Shown here one piece after another: positions 8,399 through 17,469 of a stretch of 64,000 nucleotides of DNA; the first letter of the stretch is position 1; each line of letters opens with the position of its first letter. A program made the position numbers and the translations under genes. The stretch comes from Streptomyces sp. 130 (GTDB lineage Bacteria > Actinomycetota > Actinomycetes > Streptomycetales > Streptomycetaceae), in assembly GCF_007096885.1 (NCBI RefSeq), contig NZ_VJNO01000014.1:104630-168629 (forward strand), written 5' to 3'. Below the pieces are notes generated by a model. The model had not been told where the DNA came from. It worked only from the letters and a program-made list of their open reading frames with translations, and searched no databases.

Positions 8399-8703
8399 CG
8401 CGCACCCGGTCCACCGCGCACCGGATACCGCGCACCGGGCACCGGGAGGGCAGCCGCCGTTGCCCCCTCGGTGCCCCGCGCGCGCGGCCCGGCCGCCCGC
8501 AGGCTCCAGGGGCCGGTGGCCGGTCTCCCCGGCGGCGGCCGACAGCTGCGCGGAAGCACCGGTTTCACCGGCGCACGACCGCCGCGGAAAGTGGCCGCAC
8601 GCCCCCAAAGGGCACCCCGCCCTTCCCCGCCCCCGGTACCCCGGGCCCTGTCCCTCAACCCCCTTGGCGGCGATGCTCGTCGTGGAGAACCATCGACCAG
8701 ACT
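8399..8703 (+). other. Spacer between the regulator and the PD40 operon
   Basis: About 305 bases without a convincing gene. It contains a terminator-like hairpin (8439-8474) just after the regulator and should contain the promoter of the PD40-cap-ATPase operon. Nothing else was recognised. Confidence 0.5.
8439..8474 (+). terminator. Terminator-like hairpin after the LuxR gene
   Basis: GCACCGGGAGGGCA (8439-8452) can pair with TGCCCCCTCGGTGC (8461-8474), with two mismatches in 14 positions and an eight-base loop. It lies 41 bases beyond the regulator stop codon. Confidence 0.5.
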
Positions 8704-11700
8704 GTGAGGTGGACCGTGGGCGGTCCTGCTGGCCCGGCGAGAGGTGCCCGGCTGCGCCGGCTCGGCGGTGCGGTGGTGCTGCTGGCGCCGTTGCTGGTGG
8801 CGGGCTCCGTGTCCGCCCCGCAGGGCGCCCAGCCGGCCGCCGCCGCGTCGAAGGCGGTGACCGACACCGGGCGGATCGCCTTCGCCGGTACGGGGCACCG
8901 CAGCCTCGGCGAGGTCTCGTCCGAGAAGGCCACCGAGGACCTGTTCGAGGCCGACGGGCCGGCCCACTACGACCAGGACGCCTACGGACGCGGCGACGCG
9001 CTCGTCTTCACCAGCCTCCGGGACGAGGCGCGCCCCCAGGTCTACCTGCGCGACGCGGGCGGCAATGTGCTGCGGCTGACCACCGGCATGGACGCCGCGC
9101 ACCCCGAACTCTCCCCGGACGGGAAGACCGTGGTGTTCGACTCGCCCGGAGAGGGAGGCCACCGGGACCTGTGGTCGGTGAGCACCGACGGGGTCGGGGA
9201 ACCGGTGCAGCTGACGAAGACCACGGCCGAGGAGACGTCCCCGACGCTCTCGCCGGACGGCACCCGCATCGCGTACGCGAGCAACGGCGGCCCGGAGGCC
9301 GGCACGCAGATCTACGCCCGCGACCTGGACGGCGGCACGGAGACGTGCCTGAGCGACAGCGCCGAGGGCGACGCGGACGAGCCCGAGTGGAATCCCGTCG
9401 ACGACGGCACCCACGGCTCCCTCGTCGTCTACACGCTGCACGTCGAGCCGGCCTCCGCCACGGACACCGGGCACCGGCTGCGGGTCGCCACCGACGGGGC
9501 CGGGGCCGCCCGGCCCGTGCTCACCGGTCTCGGCGAGGACTGGGGCTCCCGCTCACCGGCCTGGCTGCCCGACGGCGAGGGCCTGCTCTTCCTCAGCCCC
9601 AACACGGACTGCGGCTGCTCCGTCTACGACCACGTCTACCGGATCGGGTCCCTCGACGACCCGGCCCCGCACATGCTGCTCGACGAGGACCGCGAGGTGG
9701 CGACCCCGGCGGTCCTCGGCCCCCGGGACTCCTGGTCCGCGGTCGTCACCCGCAGGACCACGAAGGACGCCGCCCTCGTCACGCTCCAGGACATGCGGCA
9801 GGACGGTTCCGACCCCCGCGACCTGCGGATCGACGTCCTGCGCGAGGACCCCGCGGCCCGCACGAACACCAGCGACGACCCCGCCGTCGACCCGCTGTTC
9901 CACCCGGGCCAGGGCTACGACCCCTGGACCGAGCGGCAGACGTACACGCCCGACGGCCGCGCCATCGCGGTCACCCGCTTCGAGACGATCGACGGGCAGC
10001 GGGTCCAGCGGATCTGGCTCACCGACACGGACGGGAAGCAGCCGTCGCCGATGAAGCTGGACGGGCGCGGCCCCCGGGACCGCGACACCGACCCGTCGTT
10101 CTCGCCGGACGGCACCCGGCTCGCCTTCACCCGGTCCACGCCCGGCGCGAACGGCGGCTGGAGCAGCCGGGTGCTGATCGCGGACGTGGCCTCCGGGCGG
10201 ATCACCGGCGAAGTGGTCCCGCCCGAGGACGAGCTCACCGGTGCCGACGCGCAGCCCGCCTGGTCCTCGGACGGCACCCTGCTGGCGTTCACCCGCGCCG
10301 AGGTCATCCGGGGCCTCGGCGGCATCAAGCACGTCTGGACCGCCCCGGTGAAGGCGCTGGAGCGGCAGGAGGACCTGAGCCTGCTCGGCGGCTGCCCCGG
10401 CGAGTGCAAGGTCATCGACGACAGCCCCGCGTTCTCGCCGGACGGGAAGTCCGTCGCCTTCAACCGCAAGGACCGGGCCGACCAGATCAACCAGCGCGCC
10501 AGCGTCGTCGTCGTCGCGCCGGACGGGGACGACTGCCGGGTCGTGCTGCCGGCCGGCCGGCGCGACGACCCCACCGCGTGCGCGGCGCAGATCCCGGACG
10601 TCGAGACGACCGGCCCGTACCAGCCGCGTGACGTGGCCTGGTCGCCGGACGCCTCCCGGCTGGTCCTCAGCCACCGCCGGGGCCGGGCGCCCAACTCCCC
10701 GGAGCAGCTGTCCCAACTCGACCTCGCCACCGGCACCCTGACCCCGCTCACCTCCAAGCTGCCCGGACGCCAGAAGGAGCCCGCGTTCCAGCAGCAGGTG
10801 GACCTGGCCGTCACCGCGCCGCCCACCGCGCCCACCGTGGAGACCGGCTCCCCGGTGTCCGTCACGGTCACGGTCACCAACAACGGCCCGGCCCCCTCCC
10901 CCGGCACCACACTGGTCGCCGACCTCCCGCCGGGCGTCCGCCTGGACGGCATGACCACCCCCGAGGGCCCCTGCGCCACCACGTCACCGGCCTGCGACCT
11001 CGGCGTGCTCGCGCCCGGCGCGAAGGTGGCGGTCACCGTGCGGCTCATCGGCGTCACCGACGGGCCCTGGCAGCTGGGCTGGTCGGTCAACGGATCGGTC
11101 GTGGACCCGAACCCCACGGACAACGCCACCGGCACGGCCGTACGGGTCCGCACCACGCCCGCCGTGCCCGGCCCGCCGCCCTCCGGACCGGCCACCCCGC
11201 CCAAGCTGCCGCCCCCGGCCGCGCAGCCGCCCGCGCTGCCGCCCGCACCGGAGGCCGGTCCCGGGGTCGTCGTCCGCGCGCAGCCCAGCCCCGGCTACGT
11301 CGGCGGCCGGGTCGTGGTGACGTACACCGTCCGCAACGGCGAGAACGCCCTGGCCACCGGCCTCCGGCTGCGGCTCGGGCTGCCGGCCCGCGTCCCCGTG
11401 GCCGCGCTCCCGGCGGGCTGCACCGGCGGGGTGTGCGCGCTGCCCGACCTGGCGCCGGGCGCCTCCTCGGTCCTGCGGGTGGTGCTCGCCCCGGACCGCG
11501 CCCTGCGGACCACGGTCACCGGCACGCTGACGACCACCGGCACCGACGCCGACCGGGGCGACAACGTCTCGCGCGTCCCGCTGCGCATCCTGCAGCCCCG
11601 GATCGTCTCGGTGCCGGAGATCGGCAAGCCCGGGTTCGTCACCTCGGTGCGCGGCAAGGACTTCCCGCCCGGGGTGCCCGTGAAACTGGCCTGGAAGCCG

Positions 11701-11895
11701 GGGATCACGGCCGCCGCCGCGCCCACCCTGCCCGGCCGGGACGGCACGTTCATCGCCCAGCTCCTGATCGTGGTCAAGGACCGGACCGGGCCGCGCACGA
11801 TCACCGCCTCCGGCCCCGGTTTCTCGCCGGTGAGCACGGACTTCCTCGTGGTGACGGGCAATCTGGTGCCGCCGGACGAGATGGGGCGCCGGTGA
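8704..11895 (+). CDS. Secreted TolB-like PD40 beta-propeller protein with DUF11 repeats, about 1063 aa
   Basis: The N-terminus (RLRRLGGAVVLLAPLLVAGS followed by Ala-rich sequence) is a Sec-type signal peptide. Multiple PD40 blades follow: LSPDGKTVVF, LSPDGTRIAYAS, FSPDGTRLAFTR, WSSDGTLLAFTR, FSPDGKSVAFNR and WSPDASRLVLS. Two DUF11/CARDB-like beta modules come next (VSVTVTVTNNGPAPSPGTT and VVVTYTVRNGENALATG), separated by a Pro-rich linker. It ends four bases into the cap gene (GTGA), so it is the first gene of that operon. The propeller is probably exported and binds ligand or cell wall. The start is uncertain: GTG 8704 and GTG 8716 are both possible, and the ribosome site is weak. Confidence 0.85.
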   Translation: MRWTVGGPAGPARGARLRRLGGAVVLLAPLLVAGSVSAPQGAQPAAAASKAVTDTGRIAFAGTGHRSLGEVSSEKATEDLFEADGPAHYDQDAYGRGDALVFTSLRDEARPQVYLRDAGGNVLRLTTGMDAAHPELSPDGKTVVFDSPGEGGHRDLWSVSTDGVGEPVQLTKTTAEETSPTLSPDGTRIAYASNGGPEAGTQIYARDLDGGTETCLSDSAEGDADEPEWNPVDDGTHGSLVVYTLHVEPASATDTGHRLRVATDGAGAARPVLTGLGEDWGSRSPAWLPDGEGLLFLSPNTDCGCSVYDHVYRIGSLDDPAPHMLLDEDREVATPAVLGPRDSWSAVVTRRTTKDAALVTLQDMRQDGSDPRDLRIDVLREDPAARTNTSDDPAVDPLFHPGQGYDPWTERQTYTPDGRAIAVTRFETIDGQRVQRIWLTDTDGKQPSPMKLDGRGPRDRDTDPSFSPDGTRLAFTRSTPGANGGWSSRVLIADVASGRITGEVVPPEDELTGADAQPAWSSDGTLLAFTRAEVIRGLGGIKHVWTAPVKALERQEDLSLLGGCPGECKVIDDSPAFSPDGKSVAFNRKDRADQINQRASVVVVAPDGDDCRVVLPAGRRDDPTACAAQIPDVETTGPYQPRDVAWSPDASRLVLSHRRGRAPNSPEQLSQLDLATGTLTPLTSKLPGRQKEPAFQQQVDLAVTAPPTAPTVETGSPVSVTVTVTNNGPAPSPGTTLVADLPPGVRLDGMTTPEGPCATTSPACDLGVLAPGAKVAVTVRLIGVTDGPWQLGWSVNGSVVDPNPTDNATGTAVRVRTTPAVPGPPPSGPATPPKLPPPAAQPPALPPAPEAGPGVVVRAQPSPGYVGGRVVVTYTVRNGENALATGLRLRLGLPARVPVAALPAGCTGGVCALPDLAPGASSVLRVVLAPDRALRTTVTGTLTTTGTDADRGDNVSRVPLRILQPRIVSVPEIGKPGFVTSVRGKDFPPGVPVKLAWKPGITAAAAPTLPGRDGTFIAQLLIVVKDRTGPRTITASGPGFSPVSTDFLVVTGNLVPPDEMGRR

Positions 11896-12605
11896 TCCAC
11901 GAGGTGGACGAGGCGCTGCGGCTGCTGCTGGTGGACGCGGGCCTTGAGGACAGCGGCGTCGACCTGGTCTTCGACGCCCCGACGAAGGACTGGTCCGCCC
12001 GCCGCAACGCGCCCACGGTGAGCGTCTTCCTGTACGGCATCCGCGAGGACGCGACGCGCCGGCGCAGCGGCACGTCCGAGGAGTACGACGCCGAGGGCCT
12101 GGTCACCGGCCGCCGCGAGCCCCCGCGCTGGTTCGAGCTGACGTATCTGGTGACGGCCTGGACCAACCGCCCCCAGGACGAACACCGCCTGCTCTCCGAG
12201 GTCCTGCGCTGCCTGATCCGCACCCGCGCGCTGCCCGCCCGCACCCTGACGGGCAGCCTCGCCGAGCTGGGTCTCACGGTCGAGATGGAGACCGCGTCGG
12301 CGGGCTCCGGCGACCGCCCCTCCACGGTGGACGTCTGGTCCGCGCTGGGCGGCGAGCTGAAGGCCGCGATCGACGTACGCGTCTGGGCCCCGCTCTCCGG
12401 CGAGGTGGAGCCGGCCGGGCCGCCGGTCACGGAGGGCCTGCTCATCCGCACGGCCGCCGCCGTGGACGGCGAGGCGACGGAACCGGGGCGCCGGCTGCGG
12501 TACGCGGACGGCGCGACGGACCCGGCGGGCGAGGGCTTCGCGGCCGAGCGGGAACGGCGACTGCCGCCGGGGCGGCGCAGGCGCGGGGGCGGGGTGCTCC
12601 GGTGA
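11892..12605 (+). CDS. Pvc16-type CIS cap/tail terminator protein (DUF4255), 237 aa
   Basis: The GTG at 11892 overlaps the previous stop. The sequence opens IHEVDEALRLLLVDAGL and contains TVSVFLYGIREDATRRRSG and PPRWFELTYLVTAWTNRP. These are hallmarks of the Pvc16 N-terminal (formerly DUF4255) family. In characterised particles this protein caps the distal end of the tube and sheath. The C-terminal 60 residues are variable and charged. It overlaps the ATPase gene by four bases, the usual Pvc15/Pvc16 pairing. Confidence 0.93.
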   Translation: MIHEVDEALRLLLVDAGLEDSGVDLVFDAPTKDWSARRNAPTVSVFLYGIREDATRRRSGTSEEYDAEGLVTGRREPPRWFELTYLVTAWTNRPQDEHRLLSEVLRCLIRTRALPARTLTGSLAELGLTVEMETASAGSGDRPSTVDVWSALGGELKAAIDVRVWAPLSGEVEPAGPPVTEGLLIRTAAAVDGEATEPGRRLRYADGATDPAGEGFAAERERRLPPGRRRRGGGVLR

Positions 12606-14737
12606 CCACCGCTCAGCGGCTCTCCGCCGCGGACACCGCTCTCGCCGAGCTCTGGGAGCGGCTCGGGCACGTCGAGCGGCGCGTACGGGCCGCCGTCGCG
12701 CTGCGGCACGCGGACGACCCCGCGCCGGACGATCCGTTGCGGGGGCAGTATCTGACGCCCGCCGGCGCCGAGCGCCTCCTGGACGCGCGCGACGCGTTCC
12801 TCCCCGTGCCGGACCTCGGCCCCGGCGCGCCCGCCGAGCGCGGGCGGATCGCGGAGCTGGCCGATCGGTTCGGGCTGACCGGGCCGGACGTCGACCTCCT
12901 GCTCGTCGCCCTGGCCCCGGACATCGACGCACGGTTCGAGCGGCTGTACGGGTATCTCAACGACGACCTGACCCGGCGCCGCGCCACGATCGGCCTGGCG
13001 CTCGAACTGTGCGGGCTGCCCTGCGCGGGCCCCGGCCGGTTCCGGTTCGCGCCGTCCGCGCCGCTCGTCGCGGCCGGGCTGGTGGAGGTGCTGGAGACCG
13101 AACGCCCCCTGCTGTCCCGGGTGCTGCGCGTCCCGGACCGGATCACCGCGCATCTGCTCGGCGACGACGAGGTGGACGCCCGGGCGCACGGGCTGGTCCG
13201 GGTGGCGGAACCGGACGACGAGCCGCTCGACGTCCCGGTCACCCGGCGCGTCGCGGAGGTGGCGGCCACCGGGAGCGGGTTCACGCATCTGCTGGACCGG
13301 GGCGGCGACCCGGCCCGTCTCGCCGTCGGGGCGCTCGCCGCGTCCGGGCTGCGCCCGCTCGTCGTGGACCCGGCCGCCCTGGCGGCGGCGCCCGAACCGG
13401 AGCGGGCCGTCCGGATGCTGGCCACCGAGGCGCGGCTGAGCGGCGGCGGGCTCGTCCTCGGCCCGCTGGAGCGGCTGGCGCCGGAGCAGCCCAAGGGCGC
13501 CGCGCTCGTCGGGGCGCTGGTCGCGGCGGTCGGCGGCGGCTCGCCGTTGCTCGTGTACGGGCGGAAGCACTGGGACCCGTTGTGGGCCGGGGAGAGCCCG
13601 GTGACGGTCCCGGTCCCGCCGCCGGACCCGGCGGACGCGGTACGGCGGTGGCGCACCGCGCTCACCGGGGCCGGGGCCGCCGCCGGGCTCGCCGCCGGGA
13701 CGGAGGAGGCCGACGCCCTGCTCGCGGACGCCACCCGGGCGTACCGGCTGGACTCCGGCCAGATCCGCCGGGCCGCCGGTGTGGCCGCCCGGCTGGCCGC
13801 GCAGCAGGGCCGCCCGGTGGAGGCCGCCGACCTGCGGACGGCCGTCCGGGCGCAGAACGGCGCGGGGCTCGCCCGTCTCGCCCGGCGCATCGAGCCGACC
13901 GTAGGCTGGGACGACCTCGTGCTGCCGCCGGCGACCCGCCGCCAGCTCTCGGACCTGGCCCTGCGCGCCCGCCACCGCGACCAGGTGCTCGGGCGGTGGC
14001 GGATGCGGCCGGGCGGGGGCCGGGGGCGGGGCATCGTCGCGCTGTTCGCCGGGGAGTCCGGGACGGGCAAGACCATGTCGGCGGAGGTCGTCGCGGCGGA
14101 CCTGGGCATGGAGCTGTACGTGGTCGACCTGTCGTCGGTGGTCGACAAGTACGTCGGGGAGACCGAGAAGAACCTGGAACGGATCTTCGTGGAGGCGTCC
14201 GAGGTCAACGCGGTGCTGCTGTTCGACGAGGCGGACGCCGTCTTCGGGAAGCGCTCGCAGGTCAAGGACGCCCAGGACCGGCACGCGAACGTGGAGTCGG
14301 CGTACCTCCTGCAGCGCGTCGAGTCCTTCGACGGCATCGCCGTACTCACCACCAATCTGCGGGCCAACCTGGACGAGGCGTTCACCCGGCGCCTGGACGT
14401 GGTGGCCGATTTCCCCGTGCCGGACGCGCGGCAGCGGCTCGCGCTGTGGGAACGCTGCCTGGGCACGGAGATCCCGCGCGCCCCCGACCTCGACCTGCCG
14501 ACCTGCGCGGACCGGTTCGAGCTGACGGGCGGCTCGATCCGGGCGTGTGCGGTGACCGCCGCGTACCAGGCGGCGGAGTCGGGCCGTCCGCTGGACACGG
14601 AGCAGTTGGTCGGGGCGGTGCTCGGGGAGTACCGGAAGCTCGGACGGCTGGTCCTGGAGAGCGAGTTCGGCCCGTGGCTGGAGCGTACGAGGCGGCGCGG
14701 CCAGGGCGCGTCCGGCTCCGTATCATCAGGCGCATGA
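12602..14737 (+). CDS. Pvc15-type AAA+ ATPase of the CIS, 711 aa
   Basis: The N-terminal 440 residues are a degenerate AAA-like helical region typical of the family. The active AAA+ module has Walker A GESGTGKT at 484-491, Walker B LLFDEAD at 539-545, and an Arg-rich sensor region after VLTTNLRANLDEAF. Related ATPases are encoded in nearly all extracellular or cytoplasmic CIS loci and are thought to help load or remodel particle components. GTG start, overlapping the cap gene stop; its own stop overlaps the DUF1707 gene as ATGA. Confidence 0.95.
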   Translation: MTTAQRLSAADTALAELWERLGHVERRVRAAVALRHADDPAPDDPLRGQYLTPAGAERLLDARDAFLPVPDLGPGAPAERGRIAELADRFGLTGPDVDLLLVALAPDIDARFERLYGYLNDDLTRRRATIGLALELCGLPCAGPGRFRFAPSAPLVAAGLVEVLETERPLLSRVLRVPDRITAHLLGDDEVDARAHGLVRVAEPDDEPLDVPVTRRVAEVAATGSGFTHLLDRGGDPARLAVGALAASGLRPLVVDPAALAAAPEPERAVRMLATEARLSGGGLVLGPLERLAPEQPKGAALVGALVAAVGGGSPLLVYGRKHWDPLWAGESPVTVPVPPPDPADAVRRWRTALTGAGAAAGLAAGTEEADALLADATRAYRLDSGQIRRAAGVAARLAAQQGRPVEAADLRTAVRAQNGAGLARLARRIEPTVGWDDLVLPPATRRQLSDLALRARHRDQVLGRWRMRPGGGRGRGIVALFAGESGTGKTMSAEVVAADLGMELYVVDLSSVVDKYVGETEKNLERIFVEASEVNAVLLFDEADAVFGKRSQVKDAQDRHANVESAYLLQRVESFDGIAVLTTNLRANLDEAFTRRLDVVADFPVPDARQRLALWERCLGTEIPRAPDLDLPTCADRFELTGGSIRACAVTAAYQAAESGRPLDTEQLVGAVLGEYRKLGRLVLESEFGPWLERTRRRGQGASGSVSSGA

Positions 14738-15312
14738 CTGCCGAGCCCGCACGTTCCACCGACCGTCTGCGCGCGTCCGATGCCGACCGCGAGGCGGTGG
14801 TGGAGCAGCTGCGGGAAGCGGCGGCGGAGGGGCGGATCGACATGGAGGAGCTGGACGAACGGCTCAACCTGGCCCTCACCGCCAAGACCTACGGCGAACT
14901 CGCGCCGATCACCGAGGACTTGGGCGGCCCGGCCGTGCGGTCCACGGCCGAGCCGCTGGTCCTGCGCGGCGGCATCCACGGGGTGCAGCGCAAGGGCGCC
15001 TGGCAGGTCCCGTCGCGCGTCCTCGTGCACGGGGGCATCGGCGGCGCCCTGCTCGACTTCAGCGGGGCCGAGTGCCGGGTGCGCGAGGTGGAGATCGAGG
15101 TCGAGGGCCAGATGGGCGGGGTCCGGATCGTGGTGCCGGACGGCTGGGGCGTGGACACGGACGCGCTGGACCCGGCGCTCGGCGGCCTGAAGTCGAAGGT
15201 CACGGGCGAACGGACGCCGGGCGCCCCCTTGTTGCGGATCACCGGCTCCTGCGGCGTGGGCGGCGTCCGCATCCGCCGCCCGGGCCTGCGCGAACGCCGC
15301 AGGAAGCGCTGA
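14734..15312 (+). CDS. DUF1707 domain protein with LiaF-like C-terminus, 192 aa
   Basis: Residues about 12-63 (LRASDADREAVVEQLREAAA, then DMEELDERLNLAL) are a classic DUF1707 module, common in actinobacterial envelope-linked proteins. The C-terminal 110 residues form a repetitive beta region ending in GSCGVGGVRIRRPG, like the C-terminal part of cell-wall-stress LiaF-type proteins. It lacks transmembrane segments. The ATGA overlap with the ATPase makes it the last gene of the operon. Its link to the particle is only positional. Confidence 0.85.
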   Translation: MTAEPARSTDRLRASDADREAVVEQLREAAAEGRIDMEELDERLNLALTAKTYGELAPITEDLGGPAVRSTAEPLVLRGGIHGVQRKGAWQVPSRVLVHGGIGGALLDFSGAECRVREVEIEVEGQMGGVRIVVPDGWGVDTDALDPALGGLKSKVTGERTPGAPLLRITGSCGVGGVRIRRPGLRERRRKR

Positions 15313-15318
15313 CGCCGC

Positions 15319-16101
15319 TCAGAGCGGCCGGACGGTGAGGATCTGCTCCGCCCGGCCGACCGGCCCGTTCACGTCGTGCAGGACCGTGCTGGTGAGGCCC
15401 TGGCCGGTGGGGCCGAAGACGACGGAGGTGTCCAGGCCGGTCCAGCGCCCCTCGGGCTGCCGGTGCAGATGGATCGTCAGGTCCACATTGGGGAACATCC
15501 ACTCGGTGGGCCGCTCGCGCACGGCGATGCCGTTGGCGGTGTCCACGAGCGCCACGTACGAGGCCAGCGGCCCGGCGGTCTCCCCCGCGACCAGGTCGAG
15601 CGGGGTGGAGATCCAGGCCGTCGTGCGGCCGGGCAGCGGCGGGGCGAGCGGGCGGACGTCGAGCGACGCGATGTAGCCGCCGGGCCAGAGGTCGGCCATC
15701 GGCCAGGGGGCGAGCGCCTCGGGCGGGGTGAGCCGGTCGTCCTCGCCGTCGGCGACCCCGGCCGTGTCGACGGGGGCGAGCGACCAGGCCCTGGCCCGCA
15801 CGACCGGGCGGCCCGCGATCAGGGCGACGGCCTCCACCAACTCGATGGTGCGGCCCGGGCGGAGGGTCTCGACGCGGATCTCGCACTCGTCCAGGGCGAG
15901 CCGGCCGAGGATGTCGAAGCTGATCCGGGACAGCAGCAGCCGCTCGCCGGGCCGCTGGGCGAGGTGCCGCTCGACGGCGTGGACGAGGAGCCCGCCGAAC
16001 GGGCTGAAGTGCACCTCGTCCGTGCTCCACGCACCGCTCGCGTGGGCGGTCGGCTTGTAGCGGTGGGCGTCGATGCGCTCGTAGTAGCTGCCGGTGTTCA
16101 A
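15319..16101 (-). CDS. Acyl-CoA thioesterase-family (hotdog) protein, 260 aa
   Basis: The N-terminus (ERIDAHRYKPTAHASGAWST, then FSPFGGLLVHAVER) and the second half (PNVDLTIHLHRQPEGRWTGL) match double-hotdog TesB-like thioesterase-family proteins, in which the substrate acyl-CoA lies at the domain interface. The GLDTSVVFGPTGQGLTSTVL segment near the end is typical. TTG at 16101 is favoured because GAGGGA lies at a good distance. It converges with the DUF1707 gene and diverges from the monooxygenase gene. The substrate cannot be inferred. Confidence 0.85.
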   Translation of the reverse strand: MNTGSYYERIDAHRYKPTAHASGAWSTDEVHFSPFGGLLVHAVERHLAQRPGERLLLSRISFDILGRLALDECEIRVETLRPGRTIELVEAVALIAGRPVVRARAWSLAPVDTAGVADGEDDRLTPPEALAPWPMADLWPGGYIASLDVRPLAPPLPGRTTAWISTPLDLVAGETAGPLASYVALVDTANGIAVRERPTEWMFPNVDLTIHLHRQPEGRWTGLDTSVVFGPTGQGLTSTVLHDVNGPVGRAEQILTVRPL

Positions 16102-16275
16102 CGGATGCTTCCCTCACGGCCGTACGGATCGGGCACCGACAGCCTGCCACCGGGGGCGTTCCGGCCGGCGCGCGGGTACCGCACCCCCGCACTCGCGTTC
16201 GAGCGTGATCAATTCGCAATCGATTCCGATCTTGACCGAGACCCATCAAGGAGTCACGCGATTACGCTCCGATGC

Positions 16276-17466
16276 ATGCCCGACAGCGCACCCACCGCCG
16301 GCAGCACCTCCCCGGCCCCCACCGACCTCACCGAGGACCGCCCCGTCTACGTCATCGGCGGCGGCCCGGGCGGACTGGCCGCGGCGGCCTGCCTGCGCGC
16401 GCGGGGCGTCCGGGCGGTCGTGCTGGAGAAGTCCGGGGCCGTCGGCGCCTCTTGGCGCGGCCACTACGACCGGCTGCACCTGCACACCACCCGGCGCTGG
16501 TCCGCGCTGCCCGGGCTGCCGATGCCGAGGAGGTTCGGCCGCTGGGTGGCCCGCGACGACGTCGTGCGGTACCTGGAGAAGTACGCCGAGCACCACGAGC
16601 TGGAAGTGATCACCGGCGTCGAGGTCTCCCGGATCGACCGCGCGGCGGACGGCACCGGCTGGCGGCTGAGCGCGAGCGGGGGCCGCGAGCTGACCGGCCG
16701 CGCCGTCGTCGTCGCCACCGGCTTCAACCACACCCCGCGGCTGCCGGACTGGCCCGGCCGCGAGACGTTCACCGGGGAGCTGCTGCACGCCTCCGACTAC
16801 CGCTCCCCGGCCCCCTACGCGGGCAAGGACGTCCTGGTCGTCGGCGTCGGCAACACGGGCGCGGAGATCGCCGTGGACCTCGTGGAGGGCGGCGCCTCGC
16901 GCGTACGGCTCGCGGTGCGCACCGTCCCGCACATCGTGCGCCGCTCCACGGCGGGCTGGCCCGCGCAGGCGACCGGCATCCTGGTCCGCCGGCTGCCCGT
17001 CGCCCTGGTGGACCGGGCCGGCCGCCTGATGGCGCGGGCGGCCGTGCCGGACCTGTCGGCGCACGGGCTGCCCCGCCCCGGCACCGGGCTGTACTCCCGC
17101 GTCAAGGAGGGCGCGATCCCGGTCCAGGACGTCGGCCTGATCGACGCGGTGAAGCGCGGCCGGGTGCGGCCCGTGGCGGCCGTCGAGTCGTTCGACCAGG
17201 ACGCGGTGGTCCTCGCGGACGGCACCCGGGTCACCCCGGAGGCCGTGATCGCCGCGACCGGCTACCACCGCGCCCTCGAACCCCTGGTCGGCCACCTCGG
17301 CGTGCTGGACGCCCGGGGCCGCCCGCTGGTCCACGGCCCCCGCACCCCCAAGCAGGCCCCCGGCCTCTACTTCACCGGCTTCACCAACCCCATCAGCGGC
17401 ATGCTCCGCGAACTCGCCCGCGACGCCGAACGGATCGCGAAGCGGGTCGCCCGGAGGGCGCGCTGA
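16276..17466 (+). CDS. Flavin-containing monooxygenase-type FAD/NAD(P)H oxidoreductase, 396 aa
   Basis: An FAD Rossmann motif VIGGGPGGLAAA lies near residue 25, the monooxygenase fingerprint FTGELLHASDY near residue 165, and a second Rossmann motif VVGVGNTGAEIA near residue 185. The C-terminal ATGYH and GLYFTGFTNP are also family hallmarks. These enzymes hydroxylate or Baeyer-Villiger-oxidise soft nucleophiles or ketones. The frame extends further upstream through the divergent thioesterase gene, but the ATG at 16276 gives a normal length and leaves a promoter gap of about 170 bases. Confidence 0.92.
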   Translation: MPDSAPTAGSTSPAPTDLTEDRPVYVIGGGPGGLAAAACLRARGVRAVVLEKSGAVGASWRGHYDRLHLHTTRRWSALPGLPMPRRFGRWVARDDVVRYLEKYAEHHELEVITGVEVSRIDRAADGTGWRLSASGGRELTGRAVVVATGFNHTPRLPDWPGRETFTGELLHASDYRSPAPYAGKDVLVVGVGNTGAEIAVDLVEGGASRVRLAVRTVPHIVRRSTAGWPAQATGILVRRLPVALVDRAGRLMARAAVPDLSAHGLPRPGTGLYSRVKEGAIPVQDVGLIDAVKRGRVRPVAAVESFDQDAVVLADGTRVTPEAVIAATGYHRALEPLVGHLGVLDARGRPLVHGPRTPKQAPGLYFTGFTNPISGMLRELARDAERIAKRVARRAR

Positions 17467-17469
17467 GGG

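Noticed and set aside
7525..8703. Upstream extension of the PD40 protein
   Set aside because: It overlaps the LuxR gene in another frame, and a clear signal peptide begins just after 8704.
1..15312. A prophage
   Set aside because: Only tail-type genes plus a cap and AAA ATPase are present; no capsid, terminase, integrase or lysis genes. It fits a CIS.
15376..16275. Upstream extension of the monooxygenase frame
   Set aside because: It runs antisense to the thioesterase gene; ATG 16276 gives the normal protein length.
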